Shown piece after piece: positions 8,368 to 16,127 of a stretch of DNA of 42,403 nt. The stretch spans positions 1-42,403 of the forward strand of contig NZ_CAJZFJ010000008.1 in NCBI RefSeq assembly GCF_915070105.1. The letters run 5' to 3'. A program made the translations under genes and the position numbers. The notes under the pieces were generated by a model, which saw only the letters and a list, made by a program, of their open reading frames with translations, was not told the DNA's origin and searched no databases. The stretch's first letter is position 1. The number at the start of each line of letters is the position of its first letter. Source of the DNA: an uncultured Porphyromonas sp. GTDB taxonomy: Bacteria > Bacteroidota > Bacteroidia > Bacteroidales > Porphyromonadaceae.

Positions 8368-9663
8368 CTAGCCTACGATCAGTAGGTAATAGTTCTTCTT
8401 CCCTCGTTGTACGAGCAGGTAGCGTCCTGCGATGAGCTGCTCTTTCGTTACGAGGTCATCGGGGGAAGCGACCTTCTCCTTGTTGAGGCTTAGCCCACCT
8501 GCAGCTATGAGCTTACGAAGTTCGCCCTTCGAGGGGAGGACAGCTGCGTGCTCTGTTAGGAGGTCTGCTATCTTGACCCCTTCATTTAGGATGTCTCGGG
8601 AGATCTCAAACTGTGGTACACCCTCGAATACAGAGAGTAGTGTCCCCTCATCGAGTGTCTGTAGCTGTTCCTTCGTTCCTTGTCCGAAGAGGATTGCGGA
8701 GGCGGACACGGCAGCTTCGTAGTCTGCTCGGCTGTGTACCAGTACCGTGAGCTCCTCTGCCAAACGCTTCTGTAGGGGGCGAAGGTGGGGAGCTTCGGCC
8801 TGCTCCTTCTCCAGCTGGGCGATCTCCTCTTGTCCTAGAGTGGTGAAGATCTTGATGTAGCGAGCGGCATCGGCATCGTTTACGTTTAGCCAGAACTGGT
8901 AGAAGGCATAGGGGCTCGTGCGGGCGGGGTCAAGCCATACATTGCCCGACTCTGTCTTGCCGAACTTGCCACCATCAGCCTTGGTGATGAGGGGGCAAAC
9001 GAGAGCAAAGGCCTCTCCACCCTCCTTACGACGGATCAGTTCTGTTCCGGTCGTGATATTTCCCCATTGGTCTGATCCACCCATCTGCAGGCGGCAGCCA
9101 TAGTTGCGATAGAGGTATAGATAATCGTAGCCCTGAAGGAGCTGGTAGCTGAACTCTGTGAAGGACATACCAGCGGAGTTCTCACCATTGAGACGCTTCT
9201 TCACCGAATCCTTTGCCATCATATAGTTTACGGTGATGTGCTTACCGATATCCCTGATGAATTCTAGGAATGAATAGTCCTTCATCCAGTCGTAGTTATT
9301 GACGAGGACGGCAGCATTGGGGGCATCGCTATCGAAGTCCAAGAACTTTGCCAATTGCTTCTTGATGCTCTCTTGGTTGTGGCGTAGGGTCTCTTCATCG
9401 AGGAGGTTACGCTCCGCAGACTTCATCGAGGGGTCTCCGATCATACCCGTTGCACCACCGATTAGAGCCAGAGGTCGGTGACCAGCACGCTGGAGATGAC
9501 GTAGCATCATCACTCCTACTAGGTGTCCGATGTGTAGAGAGTCGGCAGTAGGGTCAATACCGAGGTAGGCAGACGTGCGCTCCTTGAGTAGCTGCTCCTC
9601 TGTCCCAGGGATCATATCGTGGATCATCCCTCGCCAGCGAAGCTCTTCAATAAAGTTGGTCAT
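8368..9663 (-). CDS. tyrS: Tyrosyl-tRNA synthetase
   Basis: The class I enzyme charges tRNA-Tyr with tyrosine. It has 431 residues, the usual bacterial length. HIGH is intact at residues 44-47 within PTADSLHIGHLVG. The KMSKS loop reads KFGKTESG near residue 230, the common bacterial TyrS form. QMGGSDQWGNITTG forms part of the tyrosine pocket. The C-terminus (about 360-431, with GGLSLNKEKV) is the S4-like tRNA-binding domain. It is the last gene of the DUF4271-hemD-rnpA-yidD-tatD run but has its own -7 box 43 bp upstream. Confidence 0.97.
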   Translation of the reverse strand: MTNFIEELRWRGMIHDMIPGTEEQLLKERTSAYLGIDPTADSLHIGHLVGVMMLRHLQRAGHRPLALIGGATGMIGDPSMKSAERNLLDEETLRHNQESIKKQLAKFLDFDSDAPNAAVLVNNYDWMKDYSFLEFIRDIGKHITVNYMMAKDSVKKRLNGENSAGMSFTEFSYQLLQGYDYLYLYRNYGCRLQMGGSDQWGNITTGTELIRRKEGGEAFALVCPLITKADGGKFGKTESGNVWLDPARTSPYAFYQFWLNVNDADAARYIKIFTTLGQEEIAQLEKEQAEAPHLRPLQKRLAEELTVLVHSRADYEAAVSASAILFGQGTKEQLQTLDEGTLLSVFEGVPQFEISRDILNEGVKIADLLTEHAAVLPSKGELRKLIAAGGLSLNKEKVASPDDLVTKEQLIAGRYLLVQRGKKNYYLLIVG

Positions 9664-9705
9664 ATTATCCTTTAGAATCTATTTGATTATCTATCTTTTG
9701 CCCTG

Positions 9706-9713
9706 CAAAGATA
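9706..9713 (-). promoter_or_regulatory. Probable -7 promoter box of tyrS
   Basis: On the minus strand this reads TATCTTTG, matching TAnnTTTG, 43 bp upstream of the tyrS ATG and just after the tatD stop. I do not see a matching TTTG at the -33 position. Confidence 0.5.
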
Positions 9714-9720
9714 CGCATTA

Positions 9721-10407
9721 TTACCAGCCGATATGCCCCCAAAACACTCGTTGTACCCGTTCCCAGATGCTTTTGGCTAGGTCTTCCACCTCAATCTCAA
9801 GGGTTGTGCTCGCCTGCTCGTAGACGATACGGATCAATAGGCTTGCTTGATCATCTGTCTCTAGGAAGGCTAGATCCATGCTATGGGCTAAGACAAGGCT
9901 CTCGCCCTGATAGTGCTCGCCGAAGCTGAGGTAGATCCCCTTGTCAAGGAGTTGTCTAGCGGTACTAGCCTTCCCACGGAAGCCATGTATGATCCAGGGG
10001 CTCTTCGGGGCGTACTTCTTATGCAGGCGCAGTAGTTCATCCTGTGCTCCCACGAGGTGGATGATGAGGGGAAGGGCTCTACGCTCGCTTATCTTGATCT
10101 GCTCCTCGAATAAGTGCAGCTGTAGGGAGAAGTCGGTGTCGCATCGTCGATCAAGCCCAGCTTCACCTAGGGCAATGATGCGAGGCTCTCGATCTAGGTG
10201 ATCTTCTAGCCTCCCAAGAGCTTCCTCTCCTAGTTCAGCTATGTACCATGGGTGTAGGCCTAGGCTATAGTAAGTGCCTTGCTCTTCGGGGAAGGTCATA
10301 CCTGCGCTAAGGTTTAGGCTAAGGAGTCGTATCTCGTCCTCCTGGTGCTTAGCGAGGGTATGGGTGTGCAGATCTACCCAAGGGGTTGGGGCTATCTTAC
10401 GTTCCAC
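9721..10407 (-). CDS. TatD-family metal-dependent hydrolase
   Basis: This amidohydrolase-fold protein resembles TatD DNases. DLHTHT supplies the N-terminal metal histidines (H14, H16), GEAGLD the conserved glutamate, and IIHLVGA and WIIHGFRG two further histidines, with FLETDD in place of the usual LLETDAP segment. At 228 residues it is shorter than the usual 255-265. The start is GTG at 10407, 14 bp after the yidD stop. A TatD-like gene at this position next to yidD is common in Bacteroidales. The activity (DNase or other phosphodiester hydrolysis) is inferred from the family. Confidence 0.8.
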   Translation of the reverse strand: MERKIAPTPWVDLHTHTLAKHQEDEIRLLSLNLSAGMTFPEEQGTYYSLGLHPWYIAELGEEALGRLEDHLDREPRIIALGEAGLDRRCDTDFSLQLHLFEEQIKISERRALPLIIHLVGAQDELLRLHKKYAPKSPWIIHGFRGKASTARQLLDKGIYLSFGEHYQGESLVLAHSMDLAFLETDDQASLLIRIVYEQASTTLEIEVEDLAKSIWERVQRVFWGHIGW

Positions 10408-10421
10408 TTGTGACTAGGGCT

Positions 10422-10664
10422 TTAGGGTACAGGATCGTAGCCACTCCCACCCCAAGGATGACAACGGAGGATGCGACGGATGGCTAAGTACAGTCCTCGT
10501 AGAGGACCATGCCGTCGTATTGCCTCGATCGCATAGGTAGAACACGAGGGGCTGAAGCGACAGGATGGCGGGGTGAGTGGGGAGATGGCTGTCTTGTAGA
10601 AGTAGATGGGAAGTAATAGAAGCCAAATAACAAGCTTCCTCAGCCCGTGTAGTAGGGTCTTCAT
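10422..10664 (-). CDS. yidD: Membrane protein insertion efficiency factor YidD
   Basis: The small 80-residue protein carries the YidD signature: a hydrophobic N-terminal segment (LVIWLLLLPIYFYKTAISPL), then CRFSPSCSTYAIEAIRRHG, and CHPWGGSGYDPVP at the end. It is thought to help YidC insert membrane proteins. Its ATG overlaps the rnpA stop by 4 nt (ATGA), the usual translationally coupled rnpA-yidD pair. A longer overlapping frame on the same strand lacks these motifs. Confidence 0.95.
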   Translation of the reverse strand: MKTLLHGLRKLVIWLLLLPIYFYKTAISPLTPPSCRFSPSCSTYAIEAIRRHGPLRGLYLAIRRILRCHPWGGSGYDPVP

Positions 10665-11092
10665 ACTCGCTGTTCCTCCTCCTCTCCTTGTATGATTGAG
10701 GAGACCTTTGTGAGAGCCTTGAGCATCCCACGCTCTACCTCGTTGTAGTCGGGCAGTTCCTTGGCCACGGATAGGAGACCGAGGTGTATACGCAGGCCTC
10801 GTTCGGTGGCTAAGGTCTGTAGTGTATGCTTATTTAGGCGGTAACTCTCTCGGATGAGTCGCTTGATGCGGTTACGCTTATTGGCTCGCTTATGGTATTT
10901 CTTGGCCACTACAACGAGGATGGCGGCTCCTGCCTGCTCGCCCTCCTCTATGGGGCGATGATGGACGAGGACACGCAGTGGGTAGGCGATGAAGCCTCTA
11001 CCTGAAGCAAAGAGAGCGTCTACATCTCGCTTGAGATGCAGACGCTCCTTTTTCTTCAGCGTATAGCGTATGGGGTCGGGCGTGCTACACAC
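10661..11092 (-). CDS. rnpA: Ribonuclease P protein component
   Basis: The basic 143-residue subunit of RNase P helps the catalytic RNA mature tRNA 5' ends. The RNR signature is clear in ANKRNRIKRLIRESYR (about residues 75-90), and KKKERLHLKRDVDALFASG near the N-terminus is the usual opening. Translation appears to start at GTG (11092), since no in-frame ATG lies between it and the conserved region. It follows hemD by 12 bp and overlaps yidD by 4 nt. Confidence 0.95.
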   Translation of the reverse strand: MCSTPDPIRYTLKKKERLHLKRDVDALFASGRGFIAYPLRVLVHHRPIEEGEQAGAAILVVVAKKYHKRANKRNRIKRLIRESYRLNKHTLQTLATERGLRIHLGLLSVAKELPDYNEVERGMLKALTKVSSIIQGEEEEQRV

Positions 11093-11104
11093 GTGGAGGG
11101 TCGC

Positions 11105-11854
11105 CTATTTGTTCTTTTGCTCTAGGTATTTCTCCAGAGCCATAGCCATAGAAGGGGCAGTGGGGGAGGGGGCTGCTAAGTCTAGTCGGAGACCAGCCTG
11201 CTCGACAGCTTTACAGGTCGCAGGACCAAAGGCTGCGATGAGAAGCTTCCCTTGTGCAAAGTCAGGGTGGTTATGTAGGAGTGAGGTCACGCCAGCAGGG
11301 CTGAAGAAGATGATCATGTCGTACTTCTCCTTCTTCTCCTTCTCTGTGAACTCGGCACTGACAGTGCGGTACATGACAGCGGGGACGAACTGAAGCTTCT
11401 TGGCCTCTAGCTGCTCCAGCAGATCTTTCTTATGATCCTCTGCCATAGGTAGGAAGTAGAGCTCCTTGTTATGCTTAGCCATTAGGCTCACGAGCTCTGC
11501 CTGACCTCCGGGCTCGGGGAAGAAGACCTTGCGCTTGCGGTAGACGATGAACTTCTGGAGGTAGTTGGCCACCTGCTCGTTGATGCAGAAGTACTTCATG
11601 TCATCTGGCATCGTCACACGAAGCTCTTCACTCAGCTGAAAGAAGTGCTCCATGGCCTTACGGGAGGTGAAGACGATCGCAGTGTGATCTAGGATGTTCA
11701 CCTTCTGGTTGCGAAACTCTCGGGGGGTGACGGATTCTACTTCGATGAAGGCTCGGAAGGTAGCTGTAGCATCATAGCGAGCTGCGATGTCGAAGTAAGG
11801 GGACTTCCCTGACTCAGGCTGAGGCTGTGAGATTAGAATCTTCTTGATACTCAT
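11105..11854 (-). CDS. hemD: Uroporphyrinogen-III synthase family protein
   Basis: The 249-residue protein has the two-lobed HemD pattern: an N-terminal lobe opening with KKILISQPQPE and a second lobe ending with FFSPAGVTSLLHN, AAFGPATCKAVEQAGLRLD and an alanine-rich tail. Family members close hydroxymethylbilane into uroporphyrinogen III. The Bacteroidota version sits next to rnpA rather than with other haem genes, and no other haem gene is in this window. Its ATG overlaps the DUF4271 stop by 4 nt. The family call is good, but catalysis is uncertain because HemD proteins are poorly conserved. Confidence 0.75.
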   Translation of the reverse strand: MSIKKILISQPQPESGKSPYFDIAARYDATATFRAFIEVESVTPREFRNQKVNILDHTAIVFTSRKAMEHFFQLSEELRVTMPDDMKYFCINEQVANYLQKFIVYRKRKVFFPEPGGQAELVSLMAKHNKELYFLPMAEDHKKDLLEQLEAKKLQFVPAVMYRTVSAEFTEKEKKEKYDMIIFFSPAGVTSLLHNHPDFAQGKLLIAAFGPATCKAVEQAGLRLDLAAPSPTAPSMAMALEKYLEQKNK

Positions 11855-12549
11855 TGAAACAAACTCGGTAGGAGATCACTCCTAGTCAAATAGATTCCTG
11901 ATCCTATAATGTATAGGAATGGAACGACTTCGTGGGCGCAAAGGTACAAAAAAAGAAGCAAGTAGCCTCCCGTCTCCCTCTTAAGCCGACGGGCTACCCC
12001 CCAGAATGTCAGGATTTGAATGAGTATAATCGCCCCTAGGAAGATCAGCCCTAGTGATACAGCTGGCATCGGAATTAAGGTCATCAGTGCAAGTAAGAGT
12101 ACGAGGCGTGCCCGTATCCAGTCCAGAAAGAAATAGTCTTGCTCGAGTAGGGCTCCCTGCTCCTCTGAGAAGAGGATGTACCTCCAGAACTTAAAGACCT
12201 GTGTGTGTAGCAGTATGATCACGAGGATCACGAGACTGAAGGCTCCTATCCAGTAGAGCGTCTTCTCATATCCCGTGATAGGCAGACGTCCCATCAGGAC
12301 GAGGATACGATAGAAGATGAAGCCCCCACCAAGGCTCTCCAGTACATAGGTAATCAACTGGAAGAGCCACACTGGTGCTACCCGAGCCACCTGTGAGCGG
12401 ATAGTCCCCGTGTGCCGATACTTTATGCTCAGCCAGATCAGTGAGCTGAAGCCCGGAGCTAGTCCCCGCACCAGGAGCGTCAGCAGACCGATAACGAGAA
12501 TGATGAGGTAGCTTATATTTGTAAATTGCTCTGTCAGTCTGAAATCCAT
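11851..12549 (-). CDS. DUF4271 integral membrane protein
   Basis: The 232-residue protein has about six to seven hydrophobic helices, a short polar loop after the fourth (FKFWRYILFSEEQGALLEQD) and a C-terminal segment rich in aromatic residues (YLLLFLYLCAHEVVPFLYIIG). This matches DUF4271, a Bacteroidota family typically encoded just before hemD. Its function is unknown. It heads the operon, and a divergent promoter pair separates it from the SIMPL gene. Confidence 0.75.
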   Translation of the reverse strand: MDFRLTEQFTNISYLIILVIGLLTLLVRGLAPGFSSLIWLSIKYRHTGTIRSQVARVAPVWLFQLITYVLESLGGGFIFYRILVLMGRLPITGYEKTLYWIGAFSLVILVIILLHTQVFKFWRYILFSEEQGALLEQDYFFLDWIRARLVLLLALMTLIPMPAVSLGLIFLGAIILIQILTFWGVARRLKRETGGYLLLFLYLCAHEVVPFLYIIGSGIYLTRSDLLPSLFQ

Positions 12550-12582
12550 AGACTTATTCTATCATGGAACCCTATTCCCCTA

Positions 12583-12590
12583 CAAAGATA
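12583..12590 (-). promoter_or_regulatory. -7 box for the DUF4271-hemD-rnpA operon
   Basis: The minus strand reads TATCTTTG here, 33 bp before the DUF4271 ATG. A TTTAG lies 21 nt further upstream as a possible -33 element. It is back to back with the SIMPL promoter box. Confidence 0.6.
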
Positions 12591-12623
12591 CAACCCTTCT
12601 GTATAATCGCGCTAAATTAGTTG

Positions 12624-12631
12624 TATATTTG
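12624..12631 (+). promoter_or_regulatory. -7 box for the SIMPL gene
   Basis: TATATTTG fits TAnnTTTG and lies 48 bp before the ATG at 12680. The -33 element is not clear. Confidence 0.5.
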
Positions 12632-12679
12632 TAGCAATTCATCCCATAACACTTATCCTAATCACTAAGGCTAACAATA

Positions 12680-13420
12680 ATGAACAACAAGAACTTCCTC
12701 TACGGGACGATCATCTTCGTCTCCCTAATCTTTCTTGCCTCTGTCGCCTTTCTAGCGAGTGGGCTAAAGGGCTTCCGCTCACAGACCAAGAAGAACGTCA
12801 GTGTGACGGGTATGGCTGAGCGCAACTTTGAGTCTGACCTCATGGTGTGGTCTGCTTCCTTCTCTGTCCAGGCATACGACCTGTCCGATGCCTACAGCGA
12901 GCTCACCAAGCAGCGTGAAGCCGTAGCCACCTTCCTCAAGAGCAAGAATGTCCCTGCTGATGCAATCAGCTATAGCAGTGTAAATATCTCACGCGAAGAT
13001 GAGCGAGTCGAGGATGATCGGCACGTTTATTATCGCTTCAAGGGCTATTCACTCCGCCAGAGCGTGACTATCACCTCCAAGGACATCAATGCCACAGAAG
13101 CTGTCTCTCGTCAGATCTCCGAACTCATCACTCAGGGTATAGAGATCCAATCAGAGTCTCCCCGCTACTATTACACCAAGCTCAATGACCTCAAGATACA
13201 GATGCTCAAGGATGCCAGTGAAGATGCTCGCAACCGTGCTAAGGTCATAGCCGAAGGGGGAGCATCTAGCTTAGGCAAACTCCAACGCTCCAGCATGGGA
13301 GTCTTCCAGATCGTTGGGCAGAATAGTGATGAGGATTACAGTTGGGGAGGCTCATTCAATACCTCCTCCAAGTTGAAGACCGCAACGATTACTGTCACCT
13401 CTACCTTCTCTCTCGACTAA
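12680..13420 (+). CDS. SIMPL (DUF541) domain protein, membrane-anchored
   Basis: The 246-residue protein has an N-terminal hydrophobic segment (about residues 6-28) and then a SIMPL/DUF541 domain: KNVSVTGMAERNFESDLMVW, TKQREAVATFLKSKNVPADAI, and a C-terminal stretch ending in TATITVTSTFSLD. It is probably a periplasmic, membrane-tethered or secreted protein. The biochemical role of bacterial SIMPL proteins is poorly known; some relate to stress tolerance or outer-membrane proteins. It is monocistronic, with a divergent promoter upstream and a strong terminator downstream. Confidence 0.8.
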   Translation: MNNKNFLYGTIIFVSLIFLASVAFLASGLKGFRSQTKKNVSVTGMAERNFESDLMVWSASFSVQAYDLSDAYSELTKQREAVATFLKSKNVPADAISYSSVNISREDERVEDDRHVYYRFKGYSLRQSVTITSKDINATEAVSRQISELITQGIEIQSESPRYYYTKLNDLKIQMLKDASEDARNRAKVIAEGGASSLGKLQRSSMGVFQIVGQNSDEDYSWGGSFNTSSKLKTATITVTSTFSLD

Positions 13421-13458
13421 TCTCCTACCCTTTATCCTCGGTATACGGGGCATCTCAT

Positions 13459-13500
13459 CCCCGACAGATAGCAAGTCGCTATCTGTCGGGGGTTTCTCTT
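13459..13500 (+). terminator. Rho-independent terminator after the SIMPL gene
   Basis: A perfect 14-bp stem, CCCCGACAGATAGC (13459-13472) with GCTATCTGTCGGGG (13478-13491), and a 5-nt loop are followed by a T-rich stretch (GTTTCTCTTTT). It begins 38 bp after the stop. Confidence 0.9.
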
Positions 13501-13852
13501 TTCTGAGCCCACCCCCGCTCTGCTAGCTAATCGATCTCCCATCTCTCTCCTTTGCTCCTGCCTCAGCCACTTTGCATCTAGCTCCTCCCTCTTTTATGTA
13601 CCTTGCCCAAGCCTTAATTACTCTAAAGGGTATCCCCTCAGTCAGCGAATAGCTCACCCCGAAGCCCCTTCCTCTTCCTCTCCTCCTCTATCCCCACCTT
13701 TGCTATCGTCCCATACACCTCATCCAAAGCTACCTTTAGCCTTAGTCACTATTCATTTCAGACTAGATAATCACTAGAGAAATCCTTTCCATTTCTCTTT
13801 TATATAGGGCATCCCAAGAGGGCAAAATAGGACATACCGAGAAGGGGATATA
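13501..13852 (+). other. Gene-free stretch, strongly pyrimidine-rich on the + strand
   Basis: From about 13505 to 13740 the + strand is dominated by C and T, with many CTCC, CCTC and TCCC runs and few purine blocks. No reading frame of useful length or RNA gene is seen. Towards the right end ATACCGAGA (13834-13842) followed by AGGGG matches a motif that also precedes the related palindrome at 37196. Confidence 0.6.
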
Positions 13853-13913
13853 GGACATATAATGTTCGCCTCTGTCACCTTACATAGGTGACAGAGGCGA
13901 ACATTATATGTCC
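13853..13913. repeat. Perfect 61-bp palindromic repeat (28-bp arms, 5-nt centre)
   Basis: The left arm 13853-13880 is the exact reverse complement of 13886-13913 around the centre TACAT. The innermost part is CACCT-TACAT-AGGTG and the outer ends are GGACATATAATG and CATTATATGTCC. A 61-bp relative lies at 37196-37256, and a partial unit follows at 13917. It has no T run and is far from any gene end. It may be a MITE or REP-like element, or a structured transcript end. Confidence 0.9.
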
Positions 13914-13916
13914 CCA

Positions 13917-13965
13917 CCAATCACCTATGTAAGGTGATTGGGATGAACATTACTTGTCCCCACCA
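13917..13965. repeat. Partial second unit of the palindromic repeat
   Basis: CCAATCACCT (13917-13926) pairs with AGGTGATTGG (13932-13941) around ATGTA, the reverse complement of the TACAT centre in the neighbouring unit. The right flank GATGAACATTACTTGTCCCC resembles the right arm of the 13853 unit. No matching left outer arm exists, so this looks like a half unit added in tandem. Confidence 0.75.
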
Positions 13966-14326
13966 TGGCAATCATATCTCCTCTCCTAGAGCCTTCGGAG
14001 TCTTCTCTCAGCTCCTAGACTCTCAGGTATGAATCATGCTCTTCTTTCCTCTAGCCAAGTCGCTTGTTACTTGATGGTTCACAGTATATCCAGAAAACTC
14101 AGATGTCGTGTTCTTTTGTTTCTACAGGGTGTGAACAGGGGCTATATCGGAATTTAAGTAGCCGAATAATGTCCTTATAAGTAATTAGAGGATAAGTACT
14201 TGTAAGTGGCGGGTACGGTTTATTACTGGAAAAGAGAAATGTATTGGTAAGGTGTAGAGAGTCAGTCTATATGGAAGGGAATCTTGTGTTATGGTTTGGG
14301 TGTTATGTATATCTCCCCTCCCTCTC
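13966..14326. other. Gene-free stretch, nothing recognised
   Basis: I find no credible coding frame, RNA gene or promoter pair here. From about 14090 the stretch is AT-richer than the flanking genes. Confidence 0.5.
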
Positions 14327-14366
14327 AAAAAGTAAGCCCTATAGGTAACACACCTATAGGGCTTAC
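14327..14366 (-). terminator. Terminator of kbl
   Basis: A perfect 15-bp stem, GTAAGCCCTATAGGT (14332-14346) with its complement at 14352-14366, and a 5-nt loop are followed on the minus strand by TTTTT (complement of 14327-14331). It lies 30 bp after the kbl stop. Confidence 0.9.
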
Positions 14367-14395
14367 TTTGTATGGTTCGTGAGTCGTTGGAGACT

Positions 14396-15586
14396 CTACT
14401 TGAGGGCTCCTAGTTCACGACCAACCTTGATGAAGGCTTCGATGGCCTTGTCAAGGTGATGACGTTCGTGTGCAGCAGAGAGCTGTACTCGGATACGAGC
14501 TTGTCCCTTGGGAACAACTGGGTAATAGAAGCCTGTGACGTAGATACCTTCCTCAATGAGGCGTGCTGCGTACTCCTGAGAGAGCTTGGCATCGTAGAGC
14601 ATTACGGCGCAGATCGCGGACTGCGTAGGCTTGATGTCAAAGCCTGCAGCCATCATCTTGTCTCTGAAGTAGACCACGTTCTCCATGAGCTTGGTGTGGA
14701 GTGCATCGCTCTCCTCAAGCATCTTGAAGACTTCTAGCCCTGCACCTACTACAGCGGGGGGAATAGAGTTGCTGAAGAGATAAGGACGTGAGCGCTGACG
14801 TAGCATGTCGATCACTTCCTTAGGACCTGTGGTGAAGCCACCGATAGCGCCACCGAAAGCCTTGCCCAGCGTGCCTGTATGGATGTCAATACGTCCATAG
14901 CAATTGAACTGCTCAGCTACACCACGGCCAGTAGCTCCGACGACACCCGCAGAGTGGCATTCGTCTACCATAACGAGCGCATCGTACTTATCGGCAAGAT
15001 CACAGATCTTGTCCATAGGAGCTACGTTACCATCCATGGAGAAGACCCCATCGGTGACGATGATACGGAAGCGTGCAGACTGTGCCTCCTGGAGTACACG
15101 CTCGAGATCCTCCATGTTGGCATTCTCATAGCGATAGCGCTGAGCCTTACATAGGCGTACACCATCGATAATGGATGCGTGGTTCAGAGCATCGCTGATG
15201 ATGGCATCCTCTGGGCCAAATAGAGGCTCGAAGACACCACCATTTGCATCGAAGCAGGCTGCATAGAGGATAGTATCCTCGGTATGGAAGTAGCGTGCGA
15301 TAGCCTGCTCCAGCTCCTTGTGGATGTCTTGAGTACCACAAATGAAGCGTACAGAACTCATCCCGAAGCCATGGCTATCCATGGCTGCCTTAGCAGCCTG
15401 GATGAGGCGAGGGTGATCGGATAGGCCAAGGTAGTTGTTAGCGCAGAAGTTGATGACTTCCTGCCCAGAGCTGATCTTGATGTCAGCAGTCTGCGGGGTG
15501 ATGATGATACGTTCTCTCTTGTAGAGCCCCGCCTCATCGATGGCTTTCAGTTCCTCGGAGAGGTACTTCTTCATGCCTTTGAACAT
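14396..15586 (-). CDS. kbl: Glycine C-acetyltransferase (2-amino-3-ketobutyrate CoA ligase)
   Basis: This PLP enzyme of the alpha-oxoamine synthase group cleaves 2-amino-3-ketobutyrate with CoA to glycine and acetyl-CoA in threonine breakdown. The 396 residues match the family. Visible motifs are NFCANNYLGLSDHP near the N-terminus, DECHSAG with D208 and H211 contacting PLP, and HTGTLGKAFGG with the Schiff-base lysine K242. Related KBL-like, AONS and SPT enzymes share the fold, but the N-terminal MKKYLSEELKAIDEAGLYKRER is Kbl-like. No threonine dehydrogenase lies nearby. It is last in the run from nusB, separated from DUF5606 by 80 bp with a hairpin. Confidence 0.9.
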   Translation of the reverse strand: MFKGMKKYLSEELKAIDEAGLYKRERIIITPQTADIKISSGQEVINFCANNYLGLSDHPRLIQAAKAAMDSHGFGMSSVRFICGTQDIHKELEQAIARYFHTEDTILYAACFDANGGVFEPLFGPEDAIISDALNHASIIDGVRLCKAQRYRYENANMEDLERVLQEAQSARFRIIVTDGVFSMDGNVAPMDKICDLADKYDALVMVDECHSAGVVGATGRGVAEQFNCYGRIDIHTGTLGKAFGGAIGGFTTGPKEVIDMLRQRSRPYLFSNSIPPAVVGAGLEVFKMLEESDALHTKLMENVVYFRDKMMAAGFDIKPTQSAICAVMLYDAKLSQEYAARLIEEGIYVTGFYYPVVPKGQARIRVQLSAAHERHHLDKAIEAFIKVGRELGALK

Positions 15587-15620
15587 AATCTTAGATGTAT
15601 GTATGTGTGTTAGACAGAGA

Positions 15621-15654
15621 GAGGGTAGCTCCCATATAATAGGAAGCTACCCTC
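15621..15654 (-). terminator. Hairpin between DUF5606 and kbl
   Basis: GAGGGTAGCT (15621-15630) pairs with AGCTACCCTC (15645-15654). It is 12 bp after the DUF5606 stop. No T run follows on the minus strand, so it may be a weak or partial terminator that lets kbl be read through. Confidence 0.5.
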
Positions 15655-15666
15655 ATGAATACTTGC

Positions 15667-16077
15667 TTAGTTGTCTTTAGGCTCCTCCTCTTCGGTGAAG
15701 GTGGTGATATTCGCCGAGACGAGTATGTTATACCACGTGAAGAGCTTCTTGATATCTGATGTGTAGACTCGGTCACGATCATAGGAGGGGAGCACCTCTG
15801 CGAAGGCTGATCGTAGAGCTTCGCCATCCTTGAGCAGGTCATCTGCGAATGGTGCTCCTGCCTGTCGCTGGTGTACACGAGTGAGTACCTCCGAGAGAGC
15901 CACATCCTCAGCATCAGTGAACATCGAGATGTCTCCCAGTGATACGACCCGATCCTTTGGGTGGATGGGGATACGCTGCCCTGTCTGGAGGGACTCGACG
16001 ATGAGGTTGTTCTTCCCCTGTGATAGGAGACGGTAGAGCCCTGGCTTGCCAGAGACAGAGAGAATGGTCTTCAACAT
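15667..16077 (-). CDS. DUF5606 family protein
   Basis: The 136-residue protein matches the Bacteroidota family DUF5606: an N-terminal MLKTILSVSGKPGLYRLLSQGKN core with ESLQTGQRIPIHPKDRVVSL, then a helical second half, and an acidic end (TEEEEPKDN). It has no signal peptide or membrane segment and is probably cytoplasmic. The function is unknown. It follows coaE by 50 bp in the conserved nusB-yajC-ybbR-coaE order. Confidence 0.8.
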   Translation of the reverse strand: MLKTILSVSGKPGLYRLLSQGKNNLIVESLQTGQRIPIHPKDRVVSLGDISMFTDAEDVALSEVLTRVHQRQAGAPFADDLLKDGEALRSAFAEVLPSYDRDRVYTSDIKKLFTWYNILVSANITTFTEEEEPKDN

Positions 16078-16112
16078 AACTAGATCGTTGTCTATTCTGA
16101 TTTATCTTGGTG

Positions 16113-16120
16113 CAAATGTA
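16113..16120 (-). promoter_or_regulatory. Possible -7 box before DUF5606
   Basis: The minus strand reads TACATTTG, fitting TAnnTTTG, 35 bp before the DUF5606 ATG in the short gap after coaE. There is no clear -33 element, so it may only be an internal promoter or chance. Confidence 0.35.
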
Positions 16121-16127
16121 TATAATC

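Noticed and set aside
10414..10731. Alternative 105-residue frame overlapping yidD and rnpA
   Set aside because: It is out of frame with the clear YidD and RnpA proteins and shows no family features.
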